Origin: Poritiphilus flavus
GTDB lineage: Bacteria; Bacteroidota; Bacteroidia; Flavobacteriales; Flavobacteriaceae
Direction of reading: 5' to 3'
Assembly (NCBI RefSeq): GCF_009901585.1
Contig: NZ_WXYO01000002.1
Coordinates: 714,769-778,768 of the forward strand
DNA length: 64,000 bases
The notes beneath the pieces are model-generated. The model worked only from the letters and a program-made list of their open reading frames with translations. It had not been told where the DNA came from and made no database searches. The position numbers and the translations under genes were made by a program. Each line of letters opens with the position of its first letter. The stretch's first letter is position 1. Positions 57,868 through 64,000 of this stretch are shown piece by piece.

Positions 57868-59576
57868 TAACTCAGTTTCAGTTCTTCTATGATGCGGGTA
57901 ATTTTATCGTCCAGTTCCCGGCCAACCTTTTTAAAATCATCCGCATTCTGTAAATCGGTATTCACACTGAAGTAAAATTTAATCTTGGGTTCAGTGCCAC
58001 TGGGTCTTGCAGCCATACGCGTACCATCTTCCGTGGTGTAGATCAGCACATTGGATTTGGGAATATCAATAGTTTCTACTTCCCCTGTGGTCAAATCTGA
58101 AGAAGTAGAAGTGTTGTAATCGTCAATTCGTATAACCTTAGAGCCATCCAGTGTTTCTATGGGATTTTCTTTAAAATCCACCATCATCTGCTTGATCTCT
58201 TCTGCACCGCTGATCCCTTTTTTGGTCAGGGAGATCAGCTTCTCTTTGTAAAAGCCATAGTCCACATAGCAATCGATAAGATCCTTGTAGAAAGAACTTC
58301 CTTTTGCCTTGGCTTCCGAGCCGATCTCACAAGCCAGTAGGGTAGAGGTTACGGCATCTTTATCCCGGACAAAATCGCCCACCATGAAACCAAAACTTTC
58401 TTCGCCTCCTCCTACGAAATCCTCCTCCGGATAATCCTCAATCATCTTGGCAATCCATTTGAAACCGGTCAGGGCTGTCTTGAATCCCACTCCATAGGCC
58501 TCGGCAAGTCCCTCAAGCATAGGGGTGGATACAATCGTAGTGGCGATGAACTCATCTCCTTTTAACCCTGTTTTTTTGCGCTGATCTAGGAGGTACTTGG
58601 TCATCAGCAGCATGGTTTGGTTGCCGTTGAGCAATTCCATGTCACCTTCCAGGTTGCGGACCGCTATGCCAAGACGATCGCTATCCGGATCAGTCCCAAC
58701 AACCATATCCGCACCGATCTCCTCGGCTTTTTTCAGCGCGATTTCCAGTGCTTCCGGTTCCTCCGGATTCGGGGAATCTACCGTAGGAAAGCTACCATCC
58801 GGGGTGGCTTGTTCCTCAATTATGGTCACATTTTCGTAACCTGCCCGCTTTAGAACTTCAGGGATCGCTGTAATGGAAGTTCCGTGAAGAGAGGTAAATA
58901 CGATTTTAAAATTGGATTTTCCGTCGGCATCAAAATTTCCGTTTCGTACACTGGCCTCAATAAAGGCCTCATCCACATCCCGATCTATCTTTTGAATAAG
59001 GCTATTCTCGGGGGTGAATTTGATATCGTCGAAAGAAACTGTATTGATAGCCCCAATGATCTCGGCATCCTGTGGTGGAACAATTTGCCCTCCATCAGTC
59101 CAATAAACCTTGTATCCGTTGTATTCAGGCGGGTTGTGTGAGGCCGTAAGCACCACGCCGGCATGGCATTTTAAATGTCGGACTGCGAAAGATAATTCAG
59201 GTGTAGTTCGCAGTTCTGAAAACAAATACACCTTAATGCCATTTGCAGAGAATACCTCTGCCACAGTTTGCGCCAGGGTATCACTATTGTGTCTGCAATC
59301 GTAGGCAATAACCACTTTAAGACGCTCATCAGGGTATACTTTTTTGAGATAATTACTCAATCCCTGAGTACTTTTTCCAAGGGTATATTTATTGATTCGG
59401 TTCGTGCCAATTCCCATTATTCCGCGCATTCCTCCGGTACCGAATTCCAGGTCCTTATAGAAGCGTTCCTTTAATTCTTCAGGGTCATTATCTATAAGTC
59501 GTTGTACAACTTCTTGGGCATTGCTGTCAAAAGTATCGGTCAGCCAGCCTTTGGCGGTGGTGATAATATCGCGCAT
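57867..59576 (-). CDS. Phosphoglucomutase/phosphomannomutase family
   Basis: This is a 569-residue alpha-D-phosphohexomutase that interconverts hexose-1- and hexose-6-phosphate. The active-site Ser146 is in TASHNPPEYNGYK, the metal site DPDSDRLGIA is in the middle, and the sugar-binding GGGEESFGFM and the phosphate-binding RPSGTEPKIKFYF are in the C-terminal domain. It is of the eukaryote-like PGM2/PGM1 length class found in Bacteroidota. A candidate -7 box, TAATTTTG, is at 59602-59609. Overlap with the MsbA-like gene downstream suggests a link to envelope glycan or lipid assembly. Confidence 0.94.
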   Translation of the reverse strand: MRDIITTAKGWLTDTFDSNAQEVVQRLIDNDPEELKERFYKDLEFGTGGMRGIMGIGTNRINKYTLGKSTQGLSNYLKKVYPDERLKVVIAYDCRHNSDTLAQTVAEVFSANGIKVYLFSELRTTPELSFAVRHLKCHAGVVLTASHNPPEYNGYKVYWTDGGQIVPPQDAEIIGAINTVSFDDIKFTPENSLIQKIDRDVDEAFIEASVRNGNFDADGKSNFKIVFTSLHGTSITAIPEVLKRAGYENVTIIEEQATPDGSFPTVDSPNPEEPEALEIALKKAEEIGADMVVGTDPDSDRLGIAVRNLEGDMELLNGNQTMLLMTKYLLDQRKKTGLKGDEFIATTIVSTPMLEGLAEAYGVGFKTALTGFKWIAKMIEDYPEEDFVGGGEESFGFMVGDFVRDKDAVTSTLLACEIGSEAKAKGSSFYKDLIDCYVDYGFYKEKLISLTKKGISGAEEIKQMMVDFKENPIETLDGSKVIRIDDYNTSTSSDLTTGEVETIDIPKSNVLIYTTEDGTRMAARPSGTEPKIKFYFSVNTDLQNADDFKKVGRELDDKITRIIEELKLS

Positions 59577-59601
59577 AGAAAGGTTGTGATTTAAAACGGA
59601 T

Positions 59602-59609
59602 CAAAATTA
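59602..59609 (-). promoter_or_regulatory. -7 box TAATTTTG of the phosphohexomutase gene
   Basis: The minus strand reads TAATTTTG, an exact TAnnTTTG match located 26 bp before the ATG and overlapping the stop codon of the upstream GT2 gene. Confidence 0.5.
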
Positions 59610-60581
59610 CGAAGAATATTGGTTTTCAGCCTGGGAAAGATTGATTTCTTCGGATATGGTATAACGGGATTCACTTTTACGAGAGCGCACCATGATCTCG
59701 CCCAGGAAACCAGCCAGAAACAGCTGTGTACCGATGATCATGGCGGTCAGCGCGATGAAGAACTGCGGGCGGTCTGTCAGTAACCTTCCTGTGGGGTTAA
59801 TAAAGAGTTTATCAATACCAAGATAAAGTGCAAAACCGGATCCGATCACAAACATGAGAACCCCCAGGGCACCGAATAAGTGCATAGGCTGTTTCCCGAA
59901 TTTAGAAACAAACCAAATGGTAATGAGGTCTAAAAAACCTTTTATAAAGCGATCCATCCCAAATTTGGTCTTCCCGTATTTTCTGGCCTGATGCTGAACC
60001 ACTTTCTCCCCGATCTTATTGAAACCAGCACTTTTGGCCAATACAGGAATATAACGATGCATTTCTCCGGAAACCACAATAGTTTTTACAACCCTTTGCC
60101 TGAATGCCTTGAGTCCACAATTAAAATCGTGAAGCTTTACGCCAGAGGTTTTACGCGCAGCCCAATTGAAAAGTTTGGAAGGGATATTTTTCGCCAGGAT
60201 AGAATCATAGCGCTTTTTTTTCCATCCGGAGATCAGGTCGTACCCATCTTCACGGATCAGTTGGTAGAGTTCAGGGATTTCTTCAGGATTGTCCTGCAGA
60301 TCGGCATCCATAGTAATGACCACTTCGCCTTTGGCCGCTTTAAACCCCGCGTGCAGGGCCTGAGACTTCCCAAAATTCCTTTGGAAACGTATACCTTTCA
60401 CATTAGGGTTACGCACGGAAAGCTCTGAGATCACCTTCCAGGAATCGTCAGTACTGCCATCGTCAATAAAGAGGATCTCATACAAAAAACGATTGGACTG
60501 CATAACGTCTGCAATCCAATCATGGAGCTCTTTAAGTGATTCTTCCTCGTTCAGGAGGGGAATAACTATGGATATATTCAT
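59607..60581 (-). CDS. GT2 glycosyltransferase, polyprenyl-phosphate type
   Basis: This is a 324-residue membrane glycosyltransferase of family GT2 (DPM1/ArnC/GtrB-like). The nucleotide-sugar fold has VIPLLNEEESL at the N-terminus, FIDDGSTDDSW, the metal DXD-like MDADLQDNPEEI, and NCGLKAFRQRV. Two C-terminal TM helices are LFGALGVLMFVIGSGFALYLG and FFIALTAMIIGTQLFLAGFLG (21 residues each in the membrane, positions about 232-252 and 276-297). These enzymes transfer a sugar to undecaprenyl phosphate for envelope glycan synthesis. It has its own candidate -7 box. Confidence 0.93.
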   Translation of the reverse strand: MNISIVIPLLNEEESLKELHDWIADVMQSNRFLYEILFIDDGSTDDSWKVISELSVRNPNVKGIRFQRNFGKSQALHAGFKAAKGEVVITMDADLQDNPEEIPELYQLIREDGYDLISGWKKKRYDSILAKNIPSKLFNWAARKTSGVKLHDFNCGLKAFRQRVVKTIVVSGEMHRYIPVLAKSAGFNKIGEKVVQHQARKYGKTKFGMDRFIKGFLDLITIWFVSKFGKQPMHLFGALGVLMFVIGSGFALYLGIDKLFINPTGRLLTDRPQFFIALTAMIIGTQLFLAGFLGEIMVRSRKSESRYTISEEINLSQAENQYSS

Positions 60582-60603
60582 AGGTACGAAGGCGTTTTCC
60601 CTT

Positions 60604-60611
60604 CAAAAGTA
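60604..60611 (-). promoter_or_regulatory. -7 box TACTTTTG of the GT2 gene
   Basis: The minus strand reads TACTTTTG, an exact TAnnTTTG match 23 bp before the start codon, giving a leader of about 16 bases. Confidence 0.5.
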
Positions 60612-60627
60612 CCAATTTTTGGTTTTA

Positions 60628-61149
60628 CTATTGCTGTGGGGTCTTCTTCATGATCAGTCCGCCTATGAGCGAGATGATAAAACCGAAGAACAAACTCCCC
60701 ACAAGTGAGAAGATGATAATTGCGGTAGGTCCGCTGAACCTCTCCATCATTTCAACTGCCCCATCTACCTGTTCCTGGGTCATACCCGGGTTTTTAGCGA
60801 TCATCTCATTCTTCCTGATCTCCATTACGTTCGCCAGAAAATCCGGTTCTATTACGTTAATAAAGATCATCTGATAGATAATACTTACAACAGCGGCGAT
60901 CACGGCAATCCCAAGTCCTACTTTCAAAGCCTGAACCAGGGTCAGGAACCCCGCATTTGCTTTTTTGAACTGAAGGATACCGAAGACGATAACTGCGGCC
61001 ATAATCAGGAAGTTGACTATGCCTAGGGTCCATCCCTGCTCGTATTGCAGGTCCATGCTGTAAAGAATCAAACCGAATACAATCCCGATTGCACCCAGTA
61101 ATAAACCGAAATTCAGGGCGTACTTACCCGTTTTAGGTTGATTTTCCAT
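60628..61149 (-). CDS. DUF4199 membrane protein
   Basis: This is a 173-residue integral membrane protein with four TM helices: FGLLLGAIGIVFGLILYSM, LGIVNFLIMAAVIVFGIL, VGLGIAVIAAVVSIIYQMIF and AIIIFSLVGSLFFGFIISLI. Between the third and fourth is an extracytoplasmic segment with KNPGMTQEQVDGAVEMMERF. The pattern matches DUF4199, which is restricted largely to Bacteroidota and has no known function. It lies 46 bp upstream of the GT2 gene on the same strand. Confidence 0.9.
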   Translation of the reverse strand: MENQPKTGKYALNFGLLLGAIGIVFGLILYSMDLQYEQGWTLGIVNFLIMAAVIVFGILQFKKANAGFLTLVQALKVGLGIAVIAAVVSIIYQMIFINVIEPDFLANVMEIRKNEMIAKNPGMTQEQVDGAVEMMERFSGPTAIIIFSLVGSLFFGFIISLIGGLIMKKTPQQ

Positions 61150-61250
61150 TTTCTATTTGATTTAAGTTGCTAATTGGTTAGTTATCCTTCCTCAGGAATT
61201 GTTACATTATCAAGTTACGATTTTTTAGTATTCTTTTTTGAAAGGAAATA

Positions 61251-61281
61251 TTGTAGGTTGTTAGAAAAAGACCTAAATTTG
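61251..61281 (+). promoter_or_regulatory. Promoter of rpmE2
   Basis: TTG (61251-61253) is followed after 20 bases by TAAATTTG (61274-61281), an exact TAnnTTTG match. The predicted leader is about 28 bases before the ATG at 61316. Confidence 0.65.
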
Positions 61282-61315
61282 CAGCCGGAAAAATTCGGAA
61301 TTAACTTTTTAGACG

Positions 61316-61603
61316 ATGAGAAAAGGCATACATCCAGAGAATTACAGATTGGTGGCATTTAAAGATATGTCTAATGACGATGTTTTTATCACCAAGTCTA
61401 CTGCACAAACCAAAGAGACCATTACCGTAGACGGGCAGGAATACCCACTGGTAAAATTGGAGATCTCCAGAACTTCTCATCCTTATTATACCGGAAAAGC
61501 CAAATTGGTTGATACCGCCGGACGAATTGATAAGTTCAAGAGTAAGTACCAGAAATTCAAAAAAGAAGCACCCGCTGCAGATTCTAAAAAAGAAGAAAAG
61601 TAA
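61316..61603 (+). CDS. rpmE2: Type B 50S ribosomal protein L31
   Basis: This is a 95-residue L31 of the B type, lacking the Cys-x-x-Cys zinc ribbon of type A. Family features are RKGIHPENYRLVAFKDMSND at the N-terminus, ISRTSHPYYTGK, and the LVDTAGRIDKFKSKY C-terminal block followed by a Lys-rich tail. It is a component of the 50S central protuberance. The gene has its own promoter and a strong terminator, so it is monocistronic. The absence of cysteines is consistent with its role in zinc-independent ribosomes, but whether a type A paralog exists is outside this window. Confidence 0.97.
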   Translation: MRKGIHPENYRLVAFKDMSNDDVFITKSTAQTKETITVDGQEYPLVKLEISRTSHPYYTGKAKLVDTAGRIDKFKSKYQKFKKEAPAADSKKEEK

Positions 61604-61634
61604 TCAGGGAAATCTTTTCAAGAAAATATAAAGA

Positions 61635-61677
61635 AACGCCTCCGGAGCACATCGGGGGCGTTATTTTTTTATTTTTA
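61635..61677 (+). terminator. Rho-independent terminator of rpmE2
   Basis: The 9-bp stem AACGCCTCC / GGGGGCGTT (one T-G pair) with a 10-base loop is followed by ATTTTTTTATTTTT. Confidence 0.93.
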
Positions 61678-61694
61678 CCTTCAAACTTCGGGTT

Positions 61695-62867
61695 ATGAAT
61701 TATATCCTCTTCGACGGGCCAGAACGAGACTCCCTTTTACCATTTACTTTTACCCGGCCTGTAGCGGACATCAGAATTGGAATTCTCACCATCCGCGAAA
61801 AATGGGAAAGGACGCTCGGAATGCCTACTTCATCCAAAACCCAGGAGTACCTTTCCAAAAAATATCCTTTGACCGTAGCAGAGGCTAATGTACTAATCAA
61901 TGGTTCTGTGCTCCCAAATGAGGAACTTATTGATTTGGTGACAAATCTCCGTGTCGGAGATGCTGTTTTTTATGAAGATGATCTGATCGCATATTGTGTT
62001 GATACTATGGGGGATCACGATACTGCATCTTTCGAAAGAATAGACCTGGACGGGGAGCCTTTCCAGGTACTGAACACCTGGGATATCTTCTCCAGGAATG
62101 GAGAGGCTTTGGAGGCCGACTACAATTTGATCACTAAAGGTCGTACAAGTGCTCCGATATCTGAGACCAATAAGTTGATCCATCCTGAGCGGATCTTCCT
62201 GGAGGAAGGGGCCTCTGTTGAACACAGTATTCTCAATGCCAGTAAAGGCCCAATTTATCTGGGTAAAAACGCCCAGATTTGGGAAGGAAATCTAATTCGG
62301 GGAGGCTTTGCCCTTTGCGATTATGCCATAGTTAAAATGGGCGCCAAGATCTACGGGCCAACAACTGTGGGACCACATGGAAAGGTTTGCGGAGAGATCA
62401 ACAATTCCGTGATCTTCGGTTATTCCAGCAAGGGTCATGACGGCTACCTTGGGAATTCTGTATTAGGGGAATGGTGTAATATAGGAGCGGATTCCAATAA
62501 CTCCAACCTCAAGAATAATTACGCTAAGGTCAGGCTTTGGAATTACGCCACGGAAACCTTTGATCATACGGGCCTTCAGTTTTGTGGCCTTATGATGGGC
62601 GATCACAGCAAAACCGCGATCAATACCATGTTTAATACAGGAACGGTCATAGGGGTTAATTCCAACATTTACGTCCCCGGTTTTCCCAGGAATTTTATTC
62701 CCAGTTTCAGTTGGGGAGGAGCATCTGGTTTTAGCACTTATTTGCCCAGAAAAGCATTCGAGGCTGCCAAAGTAATGATGGCCAGGCGAGGAGTAACTTT
62801 CGACGAAACCGAAGCCGATATCCTGAACCACGTATTTGAGCTTACCAAAAAGTGGCGGAATTATTAG
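61695..62867 (+). CDS. GlmU-family sugar nucleotidyltransferase-like protein
   Basis: This is a 390-residue protein with an N-terminal nucleotidyltransferase-like domain (MNYILFDGPERDSLLPFTFTRPVADIR; the usual Rossmann-type signature is altered to LFDGPERDSLLPFTFTRP) and a left-handed beta-helix acyltransferase-like region at about 165-340 (GPIYLGKNAQIWEGNLIRGG, YGPTTVGPHGKVCGE). It is the GlmU family protein of Bacteroidota, distinct from true bifunctional GlmU. The exact sugar substrate is not known. It follows the rpmE2 terminator by 18 bp, and its 3' side is the second repeat-rich spacer. Confidence 0.9.
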   Translation: MNYILFDGPERDSLLPFTFTRPVADIRIGILTIREKWERTLGMPTSSKTQEYLSKKYPLTVAEANVLINGSVLPNEELIDLVTNLRVGDAVFYEDDLIAYCVDTMGDHDTASFERIDLDGEPFQVLNTWDIFSRNGEALEADYNLITKGRTSAPISETNKLIHPERIFLEEGASVEHSILNASKGPIYLGKNAQIWEGNLIRGGFALCDYAIVKMGAKIYGPTTVGPHGKVCGEINNSVIFGYSSKGHDGYLGNSVLGEWCNIGADSNNSNLKNNYAKVRLWNYATETFDHTGLQFCGLMMGDHSKTAINTMFNTGTVIGVNSNIYVPGFPRNFIPSFSWGGASGFSTYLPRKAFEAAKVMMARRGVTFDETEADILNHVFELTKKWRNY

Positions 62868-62940
62868 GGGTAGGTTCAAGTTGAAGTTTAAGTGCAAGCA
62901 CAAGTACAAGTTTAAGTTTAAGGGTTAGGTTGTAGGTGTT

Positions 62941-63070
62941 GGATTGTTGGATGGTTGGAGGTTTAGATGGTTAGACTGATAGACATTTGGATCGTTGGAC
63001 TGTTAGACGGTTGGATAGTTAGATGTTTAGACAGTTAGCCATTTGGATCGTCAGACATTTTAATGAGGGT
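62941..63070 (+). repeat. GTTGGA minisatellite, copy A of a long direct repeat
   Basis: This segment, with GGTTAGACTG, ACATTTGGATCG and CTGTTAGACGGTTGGAT in order, recurs at about 63530-63660. Both copies are followed by GAGGG(T/A)C(A)GACTTCTG and then CTGTTTACTG-type sequence. Confidence 0.75.
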
Positions 63071-63227
63071 CTGACTTCTGTTTACTTATTACTAATTACT
63101 GTTACCTGATTACTCCCGATAGCTATTGGGACAGTTTATGGCCTATCCTAAATTAGGTCTCGACTGCCCGTCCGAACGCCTTGGCCGGGCGGACGCTCGA
63201 CCTGACATAATGGCTCAATGCATTCAT

Positions 63228-63251
63228 CCTCCGAAGCTTCAGCGAAGGAGG
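63228..63251. repeat. CTTCGCT near-palindrome, copy 3 (other strand)
   Basis: This is a 24-base element CCTCC...GGAGG containing GAAGCTTCAGCGAAGG. It is a variant of 10364-10387 with compensating changes, and is read on the other strand. Confidence 0.75.
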
Positions 63252-63269
63252 ACTGCCCACTGATCTCGT

Positions 63270-63293
63270 CCTCTGCGGCTTTAGCGAAGGAGA
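63270..63293. repeat. CTTCGCT near-palindrome, copy 4 (other strand)
   Basis: This is a 24-base element CCTCTGCGGCTTTAGCGAAG ending GGAGA. It is a diverged copy and lies 18 bp after copy 3. Confidence 0.65.
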
Positions 63294-63316
63294 AGCGCCA
63301 CCTACCTCCTAAAAAC

Positions 63317-63332
63317 TGGGGTCTAGACCCCA
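63317..63332. repeat. GGGGTYTRGACCCC hairpin, copy 4
   Basis: TGGGGTCTAGACCCCA is a perfect 16-bp palindrome. The flank to its right (ACCCCAAAATTAAGTTAGCC ... AAAGCAGAATG) matches the reverse complement of the flank of copies 1-3. Confidence 0.85.
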
Positions 63333-63529
63333 CCCCAAAATTAAGTTAGCCGCTGGTACTGCAATTTCAAAGCAGAATGATGATTTGTCCATTTGAAGAT
63401 TTGAAAATTTGAAAATGGCTAGTCGGATCTTTGGAGGTATGGATTGTTAGAAGGATAGACGGTTGGATGACTAGATGTTTAGACTGTTGGACGGTTGGAT
63501 TGTTGGATGGTTGGATTGTTGGATGGTTG

Positions 63530-63660
63530 GATTGTTGGATGGTTGGATTGTTGGATGGTTGGAGGTTTAGATGGTTGGATGGTTAGACTGTTAGACATTT
63601 GGATCGTTGGACTGTTAGACGGTTGGATCTTTGGACATTTTAGTGAGGGACAGACTTCTG
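63530..63660 (+). repeat. GTTGGA minisatellite, copy B of a long direct repeat
   Basis: This repeats the pattern of 62941-63070 with an expanded run of GGATTGTTGGATGGTT units before it. Confidence 0.75.
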
Positions 63661-63760
63661 CTTACTGTTTACTGTTCACTGATTACTGTTTACTGCCCAC
63701 TGCCCACAGCCCACTGTTTACTGTTCACTGTTTACTGACTACTGATTCCCCCCAAAACAC

Positions 63761-63768
63761 TATCTTTG
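63761..63768 (+). promoter_or_regulatory. -7 box TATCTTTG of mtaB
   Basis: TATCTTTG is an exact TAnnTTTG match 22 bp before the ATG at 63791. No clear -33 motif is seen, because the sequence upstream is the repeat tract. Confidence 0.6.
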
Positions 63769-63790
63769 CAGCCTCAATAGCGTTTGATAG

Positions 63791-64000
63791 ATGCCAAATA
63801 AAGTAGCATTCCACACCTTAGGTTGCAAATTGAACTTTTCGGAAACCTCGACCATTGCGAGAGGTTTTGTTTCTGAAGGATTTCAGCGCGTGGAGTTTTC
63901 GGAACCTGCGGATATCTATGTTATCAATACCTGCTCCGTTACAGAGAATGCAGACAAGCGATTTAAGACGGTGGTCCGACAGGCGTTAAAACTAAACCCG
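63791..64000 (+). CDS. mtaB: tRNA t6A37 methylthiotransferase MtaB (3' truncated by window edge)
   Basis: Only the first 70 codons are present; the gene runs off the window. The UPF0004 N-terminal domain of the MiaB/MtaB family is clear: VAFHTLGCKLNFSETSTIA (residues 5-23, with Cys12), a YVINTCSVTENADKR motif (Cys50 at about residues 46-60) and the start of the third helix. TLGCKLN and NTCSVT mark the MtaB group, which adds the 2-methylthio group to t6A37 in some tRNAs. The third N-terminal Cys and the radical-SAM CxxxCxxC lie beyond the edge. Confidence 0.93.
   Translation, partial: MPNKVAFHTLGCKLNFSETSTIARGFVSEGFQRVEFSEPADIYVINTCSVTENADKRFKTVVRQALKLNP

Larger units (their letters stand above)
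62868..63790. repeat. Second gene-free spacer made of modular repeats
   Basis: I see no convincing gene. After the GlmU-family stop, AAGTTTAAG-type words occupy about 62877-62925. Next come GTTGGATGGTTGGA-type minisatellites (62935-63060 and 63430-63640), an ACTGTTTACTGATTACTG-type tract near 63078-63112, two CTTCGCT near-palindromes (63228-63251, 63270-63293), the hairpin at 63317-63332 with its flank, and a long CTGTTTACTGTTCACTG tract at 63656-63745. Module order matches 10229-11183 read in the opposite direction. A -7 box for mtaB lies at the right edge. Confidence 0.9.

Noticed and set aside
63148-63333. Open frame of 61 codons in the second spacer, minus strand
   Set aside because: It translates the CTTCGCT elements (FAKAAEDE, SFAEASEDE), a known kind of spurious ORF, and has no start context.
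63495-63806. Open frame of 103 codons inside the GTTGGA tract
   Set aside because: The translation is a simple repeat of the minisatellite (Trp/Gly/Leu-rich), and the frame runs into the mtaB leader. It is repeat DNA, not a gene.

Overview
The window is chromosomal DNA of a member of the Bacteroidota, almost certainly a marine-type Flavobacteriaceae. The evidence is many MKK-type lipoproteins, several TAnnTTTG -7 promoter boxes instead of classical -10 boxes, weak Shine-Dalgarno sites, and family content typical of flavobacteria (DUF2490, DUF4199, DUF6515, GlmU-family nucleotidyltransferase, sensor-of-ECF proteins, RskA-type anti-sigma). I cannot name the genus. No rRNA, tRNA, CRISPR array, prophage or intact insertion sequence was seen. 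Genes are truncated at both ends: an FtsX/MacB-type permease at the left and mtaB at the right.

Layout. 1-2342: ABC export permease and ATPase. 2353-4327: sodC, an ECF sigma factor and its RskA-like anti-sigma factor. 4390-10228: a YdeI-like protein, an alpha/beta hydrolase-OsmC fusion, an outer-membrane-like DUF2490 protein and a giant BNR-propeller protein. 10229-11183: a gene-free, repeat-rich spacer. 11184-13676: a small oxidoreductase and a DJ-1/PfpI protein divergent from an HxlR regulator and a DUF1643 protein. 13923-15599: an orphan lipase-like hydrolase with an unrecognised C-terminal half. 16007-21493: amidohydrolase, second YdeI-like protein, and a five-module ThuA/sugar dehydrogenase/PKD/cytochrome c/C-terminal-domain lipoprotein. 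21532-28880: a close-packed run with three secreted metallopeptidases (M1, DUF2268, M28), a TMEM175-like channel, an MFS permease and a propeller-NTF2 fusion. 28908-33022: trehalose synthesis (OtsA-OtsB fusion) divergent from a GH15 trehalase/glucoamylase-like enzyme. 33035-34474: PLP decarboxylase. 34583-42960: fatty acid beta-oxidation block (acyl-CoA ligase, MarR regulator, FadN, FadA, FadE), with a 23S-intervening-type four-helix-bundle gene inserted and a 26-bp perfect palindrome upstream of marR. 43078-48645: GNAT, purL, RsmB/NOP methyltransferase. 48719-52640: an ECF sigma/anti-sigma/Spy-like sensor triad followed by EF-hand, YHYH, MORN-type and SCO proteins, which suggests metal (copper?) handling. 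52757-54220: BNR lipoprotein and DUF6515 protein. 54379-55936: a second ECF sigma/anti-sigma/sensor triad in the opposite orientation. 56041-62867: MsbA-like exporter, phosphohexomutase, GT2, DUF4199, rpmE2 and a GlmU-family enzyme. 62868-63790: a second repeat-rich spacer before mtaB.

The most unusual signal is not a gene. The two gene-free spacers (10.3-11.2 kb and 62.9-63.8 kb) are built from the same modules: AAGTATAAG/AAGTTTAAG tracts, CTGTTTACTG tracts, a near-palindrome containing CTTCGCT, and a GGGGTYTRGACCCC hairpin with a conserved flank. The modules occur in the same order, and both arrays are oriented the same way relative to the gene whose stop codon precedes them. One module also occurs alone downstream of another gene (4898-4928). 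This looks like a 3'-end-associated modular repeat family. Other points for a second look are the paired ECF triads, the marR palindrome over a -7 box, a 24-bp inverted repeat flanking one gene, the orphan hydrolase, and an M28 peptidase whose first zinc-binding His appears to be Asp. I found no clear new defence or mobile system; the orphan hydrolase is the nearest candidate.
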